A stretch of DNA of 56,934 nt from Caulobacter sp. SLTY. GTDB lineage: Bacteria; Pseudomonadota; Alphaproteobacteria; Caulobacterales; Caulobacteraceae. This document shows positions 34,932-45,317 of this stretch, piece after piece (position 1 is the stretch's first letter; the number at the start of each line of letters is the position of its first letter). The notes under the pieces are model-generated. The model saw nothing but the letters and a program-made list of their open reading frames with translations, was not told the DNA's origin and did not search any database. The stretch lies in contig NZ_JAAALA010000028.1 in the NCBI RefSeq assembly GCF_009905535.1, forward strand, positions 1 through 56,934, read 5' to 3'. A program made the position numbers and the translations under genes.

Positions 34932-34963
34932 AGAGGGGAGTCCGGATCGCCGGGCTCCCCTCT
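34932..34963 (+). terminator. Rho-independent terminator after rpmA (mirror copy)
   Basis: AGAGGGGAGTCCGG / CCGGGCTCCCCTCT hairpin followed by ttctattt. Confidence 0.88.
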
Positions 34964-35004
34964 TTCTATTTCAGGGTCCCGCCAGAGGACCTGGGAGGCT
35001 AACC

Positions 35005-35538
35005 ATGTGTCTGATCGAACAGACCCCAAGGATCGAGACACGGCGGCTGGCGCTGCGCAGCCCGGCGCCGGGCGACGAGTCGCGGCTGGCCGAACTGATG
35101 GCCGACTATGCCATCGCCAGGATGACCAGCCGGGTGCCGCACCCCTATTCCCTGGCTGATGCCGCGGCCTTCGTCGAGAAGGTGCAGGGGAACGATCCAG
35201 CGAAGGACCACAACTTCGTCATCGAGACCGAGGACGACGGCATGGTTGGCGGTATCGGCTTCTTCACCCCGCCCGGCGAGCCGTTGGAAGTGGGGTATTG
35301 GATCGGCCGCGACTGGTGGGGCCGGGGCTTCGCCTCGGAGGCCCTGCAGGGGGCGCTGGCCTGGGCCAAGGCTAGCTGGCGTAAGCGATACGTCGTGGCA
35401 GGCCACTTCAGCGACAACCCGGCGTCGGGCGCGGTGCTGTGCAAGGCTGGCTTCCTCTACACCGGCGAGGTGCAGCTCAAGCACAGCCTGGCGCGCGGCG
35501 AAGAGGCGGCGACGCGGATGATGGTGTGGTTGGCTTAA
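35005..35538 (+). CDS. GNAT family N-acetyltransferase (mirror copy)
   Basis: Identical to the 177-residue protein at 21397-21930. Confidence 0.9.
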   Translation: MCLIEQTPRIETRRLALRSPAPGDESRLAELMADYAIARMTSRVPHPYSLADAAAFVEKVQGNDPAKDHNFVIETEDDGMVGGIGFFTPPGEPLEVGYWIGRDWWGRGFASEALQGALAWAKASWRKRYVVAGHFSDNPASGAVLCKAGFLYTGEVQLKHSLARGEEAATRMMVWLA

Positions 35539-35556
35539 GGGAAGGATGCCTGGCGG

Positions 35557-35729
35557 TCGCTCTCCCCCATGAAATGGGGGAGTGGATTTGGCGAGCGCTG
35601 CAAGCGAGCCAAACCGAGGGGGTCCGCCGCCAGTTGAGGATGAACCTCCCGCCGCCGGCGCGGGCCCGCCTCCTGGTCCGTCGCTCACGCTCCGAACCGT
35701 CCTCCGCCCGCTCTCGCGGGCGGAGAGCG
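35557..35729. repeat. Four-hairpin intergenic repeat copy 1 (mirror)
   Basis: Reverse complement of 21206-21378. Confidence 0.78.
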
Positions 35730-35748
35730 AAAAGGCTAGGCTCGCGCC

Positions 35749-37296
35749 ATGACTCAATCGACACCCTGGTGGCGCGGCGCGAGCGTCTATCACATCTACG
35801 TCCGCAGCTTCTTCGACAGCGATGGGGACGGCCATGGCGACCTGCAGGGCGTGCTGGCCAAGCTCGACTACATCCAGTCGCTCGGCGTCGACGCTATCTG
35901 GCTGAGCCCCGTGCACCCCTCGCCCAACCGCGACTGGGGCTATGACGTCAGCGACTACCACGGGGTCCATCCCGACTACGGGACGATGGACGACCTGCAG
36001 GCGGTGATCGACGGCGCCCATGCGCGGGGCATGAAGCTGCTGCTCGACGAGGTGCTGGCCCATACCAGCGACGAGCACGCCTGGTTCCGCGAGAGCCTGA
36101 AGGGCGGCGACAAGGCCGACTGGTATGTCTGGGCGCCGCTGAAGGACGACGGCACGGCGCCCAACAACTGGCTCAGCGCCTTCGGCGGGCCGGCCTGGGC
36201 CTACCAGCCGCTGATGCGCCAGGCCTATCACCACAAGTTCCTGCGCCAGCAGCCGAAGCTGAACTGGCGCCATGCGCCGGCGCGGGCGGCTGCGCTGGAG
36301 GTGCTGGATTTCTGGCTTTCGAAGGGGGTCGATGGGTTCCGGCTCGACGTGGCCAACGCCTATCTCCACGACCCCGCCCTGACCGACAATCCGGTGGATG
36401 ACAGCGACACGGGGCTGCGCTGGTCGGCGGCGGCCAATTTCCAGCGCCACTTCAACGATTCGAACCTGGTGGAGAACATCGAGGCGCTGGATGCGGTGCG
36501 GCGCACGGTCGACGCCCATCCGGACCGGTTCGTATTCGGCGAGTTCTCGGAGGAAGCCGACCGCTGCGGCGGGTTCGCGGCCCCGGACGAGGGGCTGCAC
36601 GCCGGCTACAGCTTTCCGCTGCTGATCGCCCGGCGGATGGGGCCGGACTTCATCCGCAATCATATGGAGCTTCTGGCTCGCTATCCGGACCACTGGCCCT
36701 GCATCACCTTCTCCAACCATGACGTGCCGCGCACGCCCAGCCGGTTTGGCGACGGCTCGCTGCCGGTGGCCAAGGTGATGCTTGCCCTGCTGTTGACCCT
36801 GCGCGGCTCGATCCTGCTCTACCAGGGCGAGGAACTGGGCCTGCCGGAGGCGGACCTGACCCGTGAGCAGCTGAAGGACCCGGTGGGCGACCTCTACTGG
36901 CCGGCCCACAAGGGCCGCGACGGCTGCCGCACCCCGATGCCCTGGGCGCCGGGTGAGCACCTGGGGTTTTCGACTGCCACGCCTTGGCTGCCCGCCGCGC
37001 CGGAGCATGCCGGGCTGACCGTCGCCGCCCAGGAGGCCGACCCCGACTCTGCCCTGGCGCTGTCGAAGGCGCTGCTGGCCCTGCGCCGGGCCCATCCGGC
37101 CCTGCGGCTGGGGGGTCTGACCTTTCGGGACGCCCCGTCACCGATGGCGGTTTTCGAGCGGTCGTGGGAAGGCGAGCGGCTGCTCTGCGCCTTCAGCCTT
37201 GGGGCGGAGGCGCCGCCGGCCGATCCGGCCTGGCAGGAGGGGGAGACCTTGCTGGAAGCAGCCGGGCCCTTCGGCTTCCGGATCGCCCGCCTCTAG
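35749..37296 (+). CDS. GH13 alpha-glucosidase / oligo-1,6-glucosidase (mirror copy)
   Basis: Identical 515-residue enzyme to 19639-21186, catalytic D200, E265, D325. Confidence 0.94.
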   Translation: MTQSTPWWRGASVYHIYVRSFFDSDGDGHGDLQGVLAKLDYIQSLGVDAIWLSPVHPSPNRDWGYDVSDYHGVHPDYGTMDDLQAVIDGAHARGMKLLLDEVLAHTSDEHAWFRESLKGGDKADWYVWAPLKDDGTAPNNWLSAFGGPAWAYQPLMRQAYHHKFLRQQPKLNWRHAPARAAALEVLDFWLSKGVDGFRLDVANAYLHDPALTDNPVDDSDTGLRWSAAANFQRHFNDSNLVENIEALDAVRRTVDAHPDRFVFGEFSEEADRCGGFAAPDEGLHAGYSFPLLIARRMGPDFIRNHMELLARYPDHWPCITFSNHDVPRTPSRFGDGSLPVAKVMLALLLTLRGSILLYQGEELGLPEADLTREQLKDPVGDLYWPAHKGRDGCRTPMPWAPGEHLGFSTATPWLPAAPEHAGLTVAAQEADPDSALALSKALLALRRAHPALRLGGLTFRDAPSPMAVFERSWEGERLLCAFSLGAEAPPADPAWQEGETLLEAAGPFGFRIARL

Positions 37297-38849
37297 TCCT
37301 TTGGCTTGGGCCGGAATTCCTCGCCCAGGATCAGCACTGCCCGGCGCATGCGCTTGGAGTCGAGCCGGCTGCGGCTGACGTCGACGGTCTGGACGCGGGC
37401 GAAGTCGGCGACGATCAGGTCCTCGCGCGGCTTCATCTTGATGTCGGGGTCTTCGGCCAGCCGCACCTCGGCCGCCGTGACCACCAGCACCCGCGAGCCC
37501 AGCGCCGGGGTCAGCGGCGCGCTGGCCTCAGCCTGGTTCCCAGCCCGGTTCTTCCGCAGCCAGATGGTCAGGGGCGGGGCGCCCGGTTTGGCGAAGAAGT
37601 CGCGGCCGTAATAGGCCATGGCGTTGAACAGGAAACGGTCGTCCACGGCGATGGCGCTCAGGCCCTGGTCGGCCATCTCCACCTCGGCCCGGAGGACCAT
37701 GGCCTGGGCGGTGTCCTCCCAGCCCTTCAGCCGCTTGATGGCGTTTTCCTGGCCCAGGGTTTCGGCCGTGCGCGGATTGAGCATGACCACCAGCAGGATG
37801 ACGGCGAACGTCGCCTGCGGGATCAGACCGGCCGGCAGGATCCACCAGGGCTTCAGCCGCCGCATCATTCCCGCCGCCAGCACCGCCCCGGCCACATAGG
37901 CGGCCGCCGTCCAGTTGGCGTTGGCCCGGGTCAGGAAGGCCTGAACGGTGACGAACAGGATCGGCGGGGCGGTCCAGCAGAGCAACAGAAGTTCACCCGG
38001 CTCCAGCCGTCGGCGGAAGGCCAGCACGGTGGCCCAGATCAGGATGGCGAAGGGCAGGCCGAACACCCCGAACTGTTCGAGCAACAGGCGGAGGGTCTCG
38101 GCGACGTCGAAGGTCAGACCGGACTCGAAGCTGGCGTTGGCCGCCGTGTGGCCGACGGTGGCGAAACCGTGCAAGGCGTTCCAGATCAGGTTGGGGGCAA
38201 TGACGACCAGAAAGACGAGGATGGCCGTGAGGGTCGTCTTCAACGTCCACGGCCGCCGCGCCTCGCGGTCGAGGATCAGGTGCAGGACGATGCCGGCCAC
38301 CGCGTAGAGGGCCGCATATTTCGACAGCATGGCCAAGCCCATGGCCGCGCCCAGGCCGGCGGCGGTGAACAGCGGCCGCTTGGCGCTGGGCAGGTCGACA
38401 TAGGCCAGCAGGGCGAAGCTGAGAAAGCAGAGCAGGGCCGCGTCGGTGGAGATGATCCCGCTGGAGACGGCCACGCCCGGCATCAGCTGATAGACCAAAA
38501 GGGCGCCGAACCCGGTCCAGGCGCCGAACAGCCGCCGGCCGACCGCGAACAGGGCCAGGCCGGTCGCGGCATGCAACAGCGGGGAGGCCAGCCGTACGTA
38601 GGCTTCGGCGTCTCCCAGCCGGGTGGTCAGATGGATCAGCCAGGCGACCATCGGCGGCTTCGAGAAGTAGCCGACGTCGAGGTCGCGCGACCACAGCCAG
38701 TACTGCGCCTCGTCCGGGTAGAGCTCCAGTGGGGTGGCGAACAGGGCGAACAGCCGAAGCCCGGTGAGCAGCATGGTGGCCGCCAGGGCGAACCGCCAGG
38801 GACGGGTGGCTTCCAGCCGGGCGAGTCGCTCCGTGTCCGTGAGGGTCAA
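37293..38849 (-). CDS. Glycosyltransferase family 39-type membrane protein (mirror copy)
   Basis: Identical to 18086-19642: TTG start, PDEAQYW and SKPPMVAW motifs. Confidence 0.9.
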   Translation of the reverse strand: MTLTDTERLARLEATRPWRFALAATMLLTGLRLFALFATPLELYPDEAQYWLWSRDLDVGYFSKPPMVAWLIHLTTRLGDAEAYVRLASPLLHAATGLALFAVGRRLFGAWTGFGALLVYQLMPGVAVSSGIISTDAALLCFLSFALLAYVDLPSAKRPLFTAAGLGAAMGLAMLSKYAALYAVAGIVLHLILDREARRPWTLKTTLTAILVFLVVIAPNLIWNALHGFATVGHTAANASFESGLTFDVAETLRLLLEQFGVFGLPFAILIWATVLAFRRRLEPGELLLLCWTAPPILFVTVQAFLTRANANWTAAAYVAGAVLAAGMMRRLKPWWILPAGLIPQATFAVILLVVMLNPRTAETLGQENAIKRLKGWEDTAQAMVLRAEVEMADQGLSAIAVDDRFLFNAMAYYGRDFFAKPGAPPLTIWLRKNRAGNQAEASAPLTPALGSRVLVVTAAEVRLAEDPDIKMKPREDLIVADFARVQTVDVSRSRLDSKRMRRAVLILGEEFRPKPKD

Positions 38850-38936
38850 CGCTCCGTCTCCCGACGATTCTCTAATTTGGGCAAATCGTCTAAAGGGCCG
38901 ATTCCGCCCTTCTATAGGGCAGGGTCCGGCAAAAGG

Positions 38937-38954
38937 TGTCGCAATCTTGCGACA
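38937..38954. promoter_or_regulatory. 18-base palindrome (mirror copy)
   Basis: TGTCGCAATCTTGCGACA, the reverse complement of the site at 17981-17998; the surrounding 299-base gap (38850-39148) holds no gene. Confidence 0.55.
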
Positions 38955-39148
38955 AGGCGTCTCAATTCCGCCTTCAAGTGTTAACGGCTGCTTGTCACTG
39001 GAAGCCGTGTCATTACAAGGCGGTGGTGTGGTGCCGGGGCATCAGATCGGTCACCAAAGCTTTGCAATCGGGCGCTAATGGGGCGGCCAAGTCCGCAAAT
39101 TTCGGGCGATCCAAGTCGGGCGCCTGTCGGGATGACAAGGGGATATCA

Positions 39149-41770
39149 ATGAGAACGTTCAAGCTCGCCGCCGTGGCGACGACCGCCCTGGTCGGCAGCC
39201 TGCTGGCCGCCACCGGCGCCTTCGCGCAATCCACCGGCACCACCGAGGTCGAAGAGATCGAGATCATCTCGACCGCCGGCCAGCCCAGCATCGATGGGGT
39301 GATCACCGCCGAAACCGCGCCGAAGGCCAAGGCCTCGGTCGACCAGGAGTTCATCTCCACCCAGGCGTCCGGCCAGACCATCATCCAGACCCTGAACCTG
39401 ACCCCGGGCCTGAACTTCACCAACAGCGACCCCTACGGCTCGTCGGGCGGTAACCTCCGCATCCGCGGCTTCGACGGCAACCGCATCAGCCTGACCTTCG
39501 ACGGCGTCCCGCTGAACGACACCGGCAACTACGCCATCTACACCAACCAGCAGCTCGACCCGGAACTGGTCGCCCGCGCCAGCGTCAACATGGGCACCAC
39601 CGACGTGGACAGCCCGACGGCCTCGGCCACCGGCGGCACCATCAACTACATCTCCCTGAAGCCCGGCACCGAGTTCGGCGGCCGCGGCTCGGTCTCGGTC
39701 GGCTCCTACGCCTACGGTCGCGTGTTCGGCCTGATCGAAACCGGCGAGTTCACCCCGTTCGGCACCACCGCCTGGTTCTCGGCCTCGCAACAGAAGTACG
39801 ACAAGTTCAAGGGCCCGGGCGACCTGAAGAAGTGGCAGGTCAACGCCAAGGTCTACCAGCCGATCGGTGACAACGGCGACTTCGTCTCGCTGGCGGTCCA
39901 TTACAACGAGAACCGCAACGACTTCTACCGCACCACCACGATCGCCAACTTCGAGACCTTCGGCCGCGGCTATGACAACCTGAGCCGCTGCACCCGTGAC
40001 CCGGCGACCCCCGGCGTCGCCGACAACGACAACTTCACCACGGCCCCCGCCGCGCCCTTCGGCGTGCCGGCCGGCGCCGTGATCGGCCAGAACTTCAACC
40101 CGGGCCTCGACAACGGCCGGGCCCCGGCTGACAACCCGGCCTACACCGGCAGCTGCGCCAACTTCTACGGTCTGCGGATCAACCCGTCGAACACCGGCAA
40201 CATCCGTGGCCAGTCGAAGTTCACGATCATTCCCGATCGCCTGACCTTCACCCTGGACAGCGCCGTCCAGTACACCCTGGCCAACGGCGGCGGCTCCACC
40301 ACCATCACCGAGAACTCGGCCCTGGTGCGCGGCTCTTCGGCCCTGCCCGGCGTCGACTACAACGGCGATGGGGACGTGCTGGACACCGTTCGCGTCTACG
40401 CGCCGAACACCACCAACACCCGTCGTTACACCACGCTCGGCTCGCTGATCTGGGACATCAACGACAACAACACCGTCCGCCTGTCCTACACCTATGACTA
40501 CGGTGACCACCGTCAGACCGGCCACTACGGCTACCTGACCCGGCGTGGCGAGCCGCAAAACGTGTTCGGCGGCAAGGATGGCCAAGGCCGCAAGGTCCTC
40601 GGCGCCGACGGTTACGCCCTGCGCACCCGCGACCGTCAGTCGTTCGCGACCCTGAACCAGATCTCGCTGGAATACCGCGGCCGCTTCTTCGACGACGCCC
40701 TGCAGGTCAACATCGGCCTGCGCGCCCCGACCTTCGACCGCGATCTGAACCAGTTCTGCCTCAGCCAGCGTGGTTCGACCACCGTGCTCTGCACGACCCA
40801 ACCGCTGTTCGCGGCCGATCTGGACTCGGCCACTGCCGGCGTCCAGTCGAACCCGAACGTGGTGGCCCTGGTCGCCGCCGGCACCGGCACCCAGTACATC
40901 GTGCCCTACAAGCGCAGCGTCAGCTATGACGCCGTTCTGCCGAACGTCGGCGTGTCGTTCCGCTTCCTGGAAAACCACACCATCTTCGCCAGCTACGCCG
41001 AAGGCCTTTCGGCCCCGCGGACCGACAACCTCTACACCGTCGGTTTCGACACCGTGACCAACCGCGTGACCTACGCCGACGTCGAGCCGGAAACCAGCAA
41101 GGCGATCGACCTGGGCTACCGCTTCCGCTCGCCGGAAGTGATCGTCTCGACCGCCCTGTGGTACAACACCTTCGAGAACCGCATCGTCTCGTCCTTCGAC
41201 CCGGACCTCGGCTTCAGCGTCGACCGGAACGTCGGCACCGTCGACCTGTGGGGCTTCGACGCCCAGGCCGGCTGGACCCCGAACGAGAAGTTCAGCCTCT
41301 ACGGCTCGGTGACCTACACCAACAGCGAACTGCAGGATAACCTGATCCTCAGCGCCACGACCGAACTGCCGATCAAGGGCAAGCAACTGGTCGAGACGCC
41401 GGAGTGGATGGCTGGCCTGCGCGCCCAGTACAACATCACCGAAGCCCTGAGCATCGGCGGTCAGGCCAAGTACGTCGGCAAGCGCTTCACCACCGACGTG
41501 AACGACGAAGAGACCCCGGAATACACCGTGGTCGACTTCGACATCCGCTACGACCTGCCGTTCTTCGGTGGCAAGGGTTCGTACGTGCAGTTCAACGTCA
41601 CCAACGCCTTCGACGAAAAGTACTACGGCAACATCAGCTCGGGTACGAACAACCTGATCATCCCGGACGTGAACCCGGGTCCGGCCGTCACGCCGCGCAA
41701 CCCCAACACCGCCTTCGTCTCGATCGGCGCCCCGCGCACCTTCCAGGCGACCCTCAACATCCGGTTCTAA
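39149..41770 (+). CDS. TonB-dependent receptor, large (mirror copy)
   Basis: Identical 873-residue receptor to 15165-17786, signal peptide through AFA-QST and C-terminal NIRF. Confidence 0.93.
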   Translation: MRTFKLAAVATTALVGSLLAATGAFAQSTGTTEVEEIEIISTAGQPSIDGVITAETAPKAKASVDQEFISTQASGQTIIQTLNLTPGLNFTNSDPYGSSGGNLRIRGFDGNRISLTFDGVPLNDTGNYAIYTNQQLDPELVARASVNMGTTDVDSPTASATGGTINYISLKPGTEFGGRGSVSVGSYAYGRVFGLIETGEFTPFGTTAWFSASQQKYDKFKGPGDLKKWQVNAKVYQPIGDNGDFVSLAVHYNENRNDFYRTTTIANFETFGRGYDNLSRCTRDPATPGVADNDNFTTAPAAPFGVPAGAVIGQNFNPGLDNGRAPADNPAYTGSCANFYGLRINPSNTGNIRGQSKFTIIPDRLTFTLDSAVQYTLANGGGSTTITENSALVRGSSALPGVDYNGDGDVLDTVRVYAPNTTNTRRYTTLGSLIWDINDNNTVRLSYTYDYGDHRQTGHYGYLTRRGEPQNVFGGKDGQGRKVLGADGYALRTRDRQSFATLNQISLEYRGRFFDDALQVNIGLRAPTFDRDLNQFCLSQRGSTTVLCTTQPLFAADLDSATAGVQSNPNVVALVAAGTGTQYIVPYKRSVSYDAVLPNVGVSFRFLENHTIFASYAEGLSAPRTDNLYTVGFDTVTNRVTYADVEPETSKAIDLGYRFRSPEVIVSTALWYNTFENRIVSSFDPDLGFSVDRNVGTVDLWGFDAQAGWTPNEKFSLYGSVTYTNSELQDNLILSATTELPIKGKQLVETPEWMAGLRAQYNITEALSIGGQAKYVGKRFTTDVNDEETPEYTVVDFDIRYDLPFFGGKGSYVQFNVTNAFDEKYYGNISSGTNNLIIPDVNPGPAVTPRNPNTAFVSIGAPRTFQATLNIRF

Positions 41771-41801
41771 GACCCGGACGAGAGAACGGCAGAGTACAGG
41801 G

Positions 41802-41833
41802 AAGGGCGGTCCTCACGGGCCGCCCTTTTCTTT
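41802..41833 (+). terminator. Rho-independent terminator after the large TonB receptor (mirror copy)
   Basis: AAGGGCGGTCC / GGCCGCCCTT hairpin with tcac loop, then ttctttt. Confidence 0.83.
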
Positions 41834-41878
41834 TGCACTCTTGACGACATCGCCCCTCGGGGCCACTTGCGCCAACCC

Positions 41879-42882
<1,004 letters not shown>

Positions 42883-42883
<1 letters not shown>

Positions 42884-43761
42884 TGACCAAGACGCTGACC
42901 CTCGCCGCCCTCCAGACCCACTACGGGATGGACCTGGAGGACAACATCGCCCGCACCAAGGACCTGATCCGCCAGGCCGCCGCCGCCGGCGCCCAGGTGA
43001 TCCTGCCGTCCGAGCTGTTCCAGGGACCCTATTTCTGCATCGCCCAGGAGGAGCGCTGGTTCGCCACCGCAAAGCCCTGGCGCGAGCACCCCTGCGTCAC
43101 CGCCCTGGCGCCGCTGGCTCAGGAACTGGGGGTGGTGCTGCCGATCTCGATCTTCGAGCGCGAGGGGCCGCACTATTTCAACAGCCTGGTGATGGCCGAC
43201 GCCGACGGCAGCCTGATGGGCGTCTATCGCAAGAGCCACATCCCCGATGGGCCGGGCTACCAGGAGAAGTACTATTTCCGGCCCGGCGACACCGGCTTCA
43301 AGGTCTGGGACACCCGGCACGGACGGATCGGCGTCGGCATCTGCTGGGACCAGTGGTACCCGGAGGCCGCCCGCGCCATGGCCCTGATGGGCGCCCAGGC
43401 GCTGCTCTATCCCACCGCCATCGGCAGCGAGCCGCATGACGCCAGCCTCGACACCGCCCTGCCGTGGCGCCGGGCCATGCAGGGCCATGCGGTCAGCAAC
43501 GTGATCCCTGTGGTGGGGGCCAACCGCATCGGCTTCGAGCCCTGGGACGGCTACCCCAATGGCGGTCAGCAGTTCTACGGCTCCAGCTTCATCGCCGACC
43601 ATCGCGGCGACCTGATCGGCGACATGGGCCGCGACGAGGAGGGGATCGTGACGGCCACGGTCGACCTCGACTTCCTCGACACCCACCGCGCCGCCTGGGG
43701 CTTCTTCCGCGACCGGCGGCCTGAGCTCTACGGCGCCCTGAGCAGCGGGCGGCCGGCGTGA
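42883..43761 (+). CDS. N-carbamoylputrescine amidase AguB (mirror copy)
   Basis: Identical to 13174-14052; ATG overlaps the aguA stop by one base (alternative GTG at 42880). Confidence 0.94.
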
Positions 43762-44285
43762 TCGAGACCGAGCGCCTGATCCTGCGGGACTGGCGGTCGG
43801 AGGACCTGGAGCCCTGGGCGGCGATGAACGCCGATCCGAAGGTCATGCGCTATTTCCCCGCCGTGCTGACCAGGCCCGAAGCCGAGGCGGTGATGGTCCG
43901 CGCGCAAGCGCATATCGACGAGCACGGCTTTGGCTTCTGGGCGGTTGAGCGCAAGGCCGACCGCCTGCTCCTGGGCTTCACCGGCCTGAAGACCCTGGCC
44001 CCCGACAATCCGCTGGCCCCCGGCGTCGAAGCCGGCTGGCGACTATCGCGCCACGCCTGGGGGCAGGGCTATGCGTCCGAGGCGGCGCGGGCGTCGCTGG
44101 CGCATGGGTTCGGGCCGCTGGGGCTGAAGAGCATCGTCGCCTTCACCGCGACCGACAACCTGCCCTCCCAGGCAGTGATGACCCGCATCGGCATGATCCG
44201 CCGCAAGGACCTCGACTTCGACCACCCCGCACTGCCCAAGGGCCATCCGCTCGAGCGGCATGTGGTCTGGGAAGCGAGGGCTTAG
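43758..44285 (+). CDS. GNAT acetyltransferase of the agmatine operon (mirror copy)
   Basis: Identical to 12650-13177; GTG start overlaps the aguB stop by 4 bases. Confidence 0.9.
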   Translation: MIETERLILRDWRSEDLEPWAAMNADPKVMRYFPAVLTRPEAEAVMVRAQAHIDEHGFGFWAVERKADRLLLGFTGLKTLAPDNPLAPGVEAGWRLSRHAWGQGYASEAARASLAHGFGPLGLKSIVAFTATDNLPSQAVMTRIGMIRRKDLDFDHPALPKGHPLERHVVWEARA

Positions 44286-44439
44286 GGGACTGGTTCGCCA
44301 TAGGCGTACCTGTCCCCGGTCAGCGCCGGCTGAGACCCCATGCGCGTTCCAGACGCCTTCGCGCGATCCGTCTGGATAGAGAAACGATCAGCCACCGACG
44401 CTGACCGGGGACAGGTAGCCCTGCGGGTAACCAGTCCCC
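44285..44439. repeat. Inverted hairpin doublet (mirror copy)
   Basis: Reverse complement of 12496-12650. Confidence 0.82.
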
Positions 44440-44440
44440 A

Positions 44441-45193
44441 CTACACCCCACACCCCTCCGCCGGCGGGGCCTTGGCCAGTTCCGCCTTCGCGGTGGCCAG
44501 GTCGGCCACAAAGCCCGGTTCCGCGTGGAGGCGGGCCACCGTGGCGGCGGCCATGATGCGGCCGGCTTCGACGTCGCTGGGGAAGTGGACGCCGCAGATC
44601 CAGCGGCTGTCGCCGAACTCGCGGGCCCGCAGGGTGATCTGGGTGGCCCGTTCGGGGACCAGCTCGGTCAGCACCAGGCCCCAGGCCCAGCCGGCGGCGG
44701 CATGGCCGGAGGGGTAGGAGCCGTTGGTCTTCATCCATTCCTCGCGCGGCACGCAGATCGGGGCGTCGTCATGGCCGATCAGCGGGCGGGTGCGGCTGTA
44801 CTTGGCCTTGGCCTTGTTGGTGCTGCCGCCCGCGTCGATCACCAGCTTGCCCAGCATCCGGGAGAGCACCGGCGTGGCCTCCGGGGTGATCGCCTTGCCG
44901 GCGGCGCAGGCGAAGCTCCTGTGCGCCTTGGGGCCGAACAGCTCGACATCCTCGATGGCCTGGGCCCAGCGGGGCGAGCCGGCCAGGGACCGGCTGGCCT
45001 CGAAGGCGGCGCGGTCGGCCTTGGCTGCCTCGGAGCCATCGGCCGGTGGCGCGGAGAGGATGGCCACGCTGTCGGGCAGCTGCTCGGCGGTCAGATAACC
45101 CGTCGGCCGCGCCTGCTGCGCCAGGGCCAGCCCGCCGCACACCGCAATCGCCGCGCCCACCAGGGCGATACGTCCTGCCTTCGAACCGATCAT
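44441..45193 (-). CDS. Class A acid phosphatase, PAP2 superfamily (mirror copy)
   Basis: Identical 250-residue protein to 11742-12494 with GSYPSGH and SRWICGVHFPSD motifs. Confidence 0.92.
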   Translation of the reverse strand: MIGSKAGRIALVGAAIAVCGGLALAQQARPTGYLTAEQLPDSVAILSAPPADGSEAAKADRAAFEASRSLAGSPRWAQAIEDVELFGPKAHRSFACAAGKAITPEATPVLSRMLGKLVIDAGGSTNKAKAKYSRTRPLIGHDDAPICVPREEWMKTNGSYPSGHAAAGWAWGLVLTELVPERATQITLRAREFGDSRWICGVHFPSDVEAGRIMAAATVARLHAEPGFVADLATAKAELAKAPPAEGCGV

Positions 45194-45260
45194 CCGCTGC
45201 CTCCCAAGTCTGCTGAGGCCGACAGAGCGCGGTCGGCGAACAGCGTCAAGCCGGAAGCGC

Positions 45261-45288
45261 TTGACGAGCAGATATGTTATTTCATAAC
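45261..45288 (+). promoter_or_regulatory. Promoter of the ZnuD-like receptor (mirror copy)
   Basis: TTGACG (45261-45266), 16 bases, CATAAC (45283-45288), read directly on the plus strand. Confidence 0.52.
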
Positions 45289-45289
45289 A
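45275..45289. promoter_or_regulatory. Zur-like operator (mirror copy)
   Basis: TGTTATTTCATAACA, the reverse complement of 11646-11660. Confidence 0.75.
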
Positions 45290-45317
45290 GTTGCGCAGTT
45301 CTTCCCTGGAGGCGCCG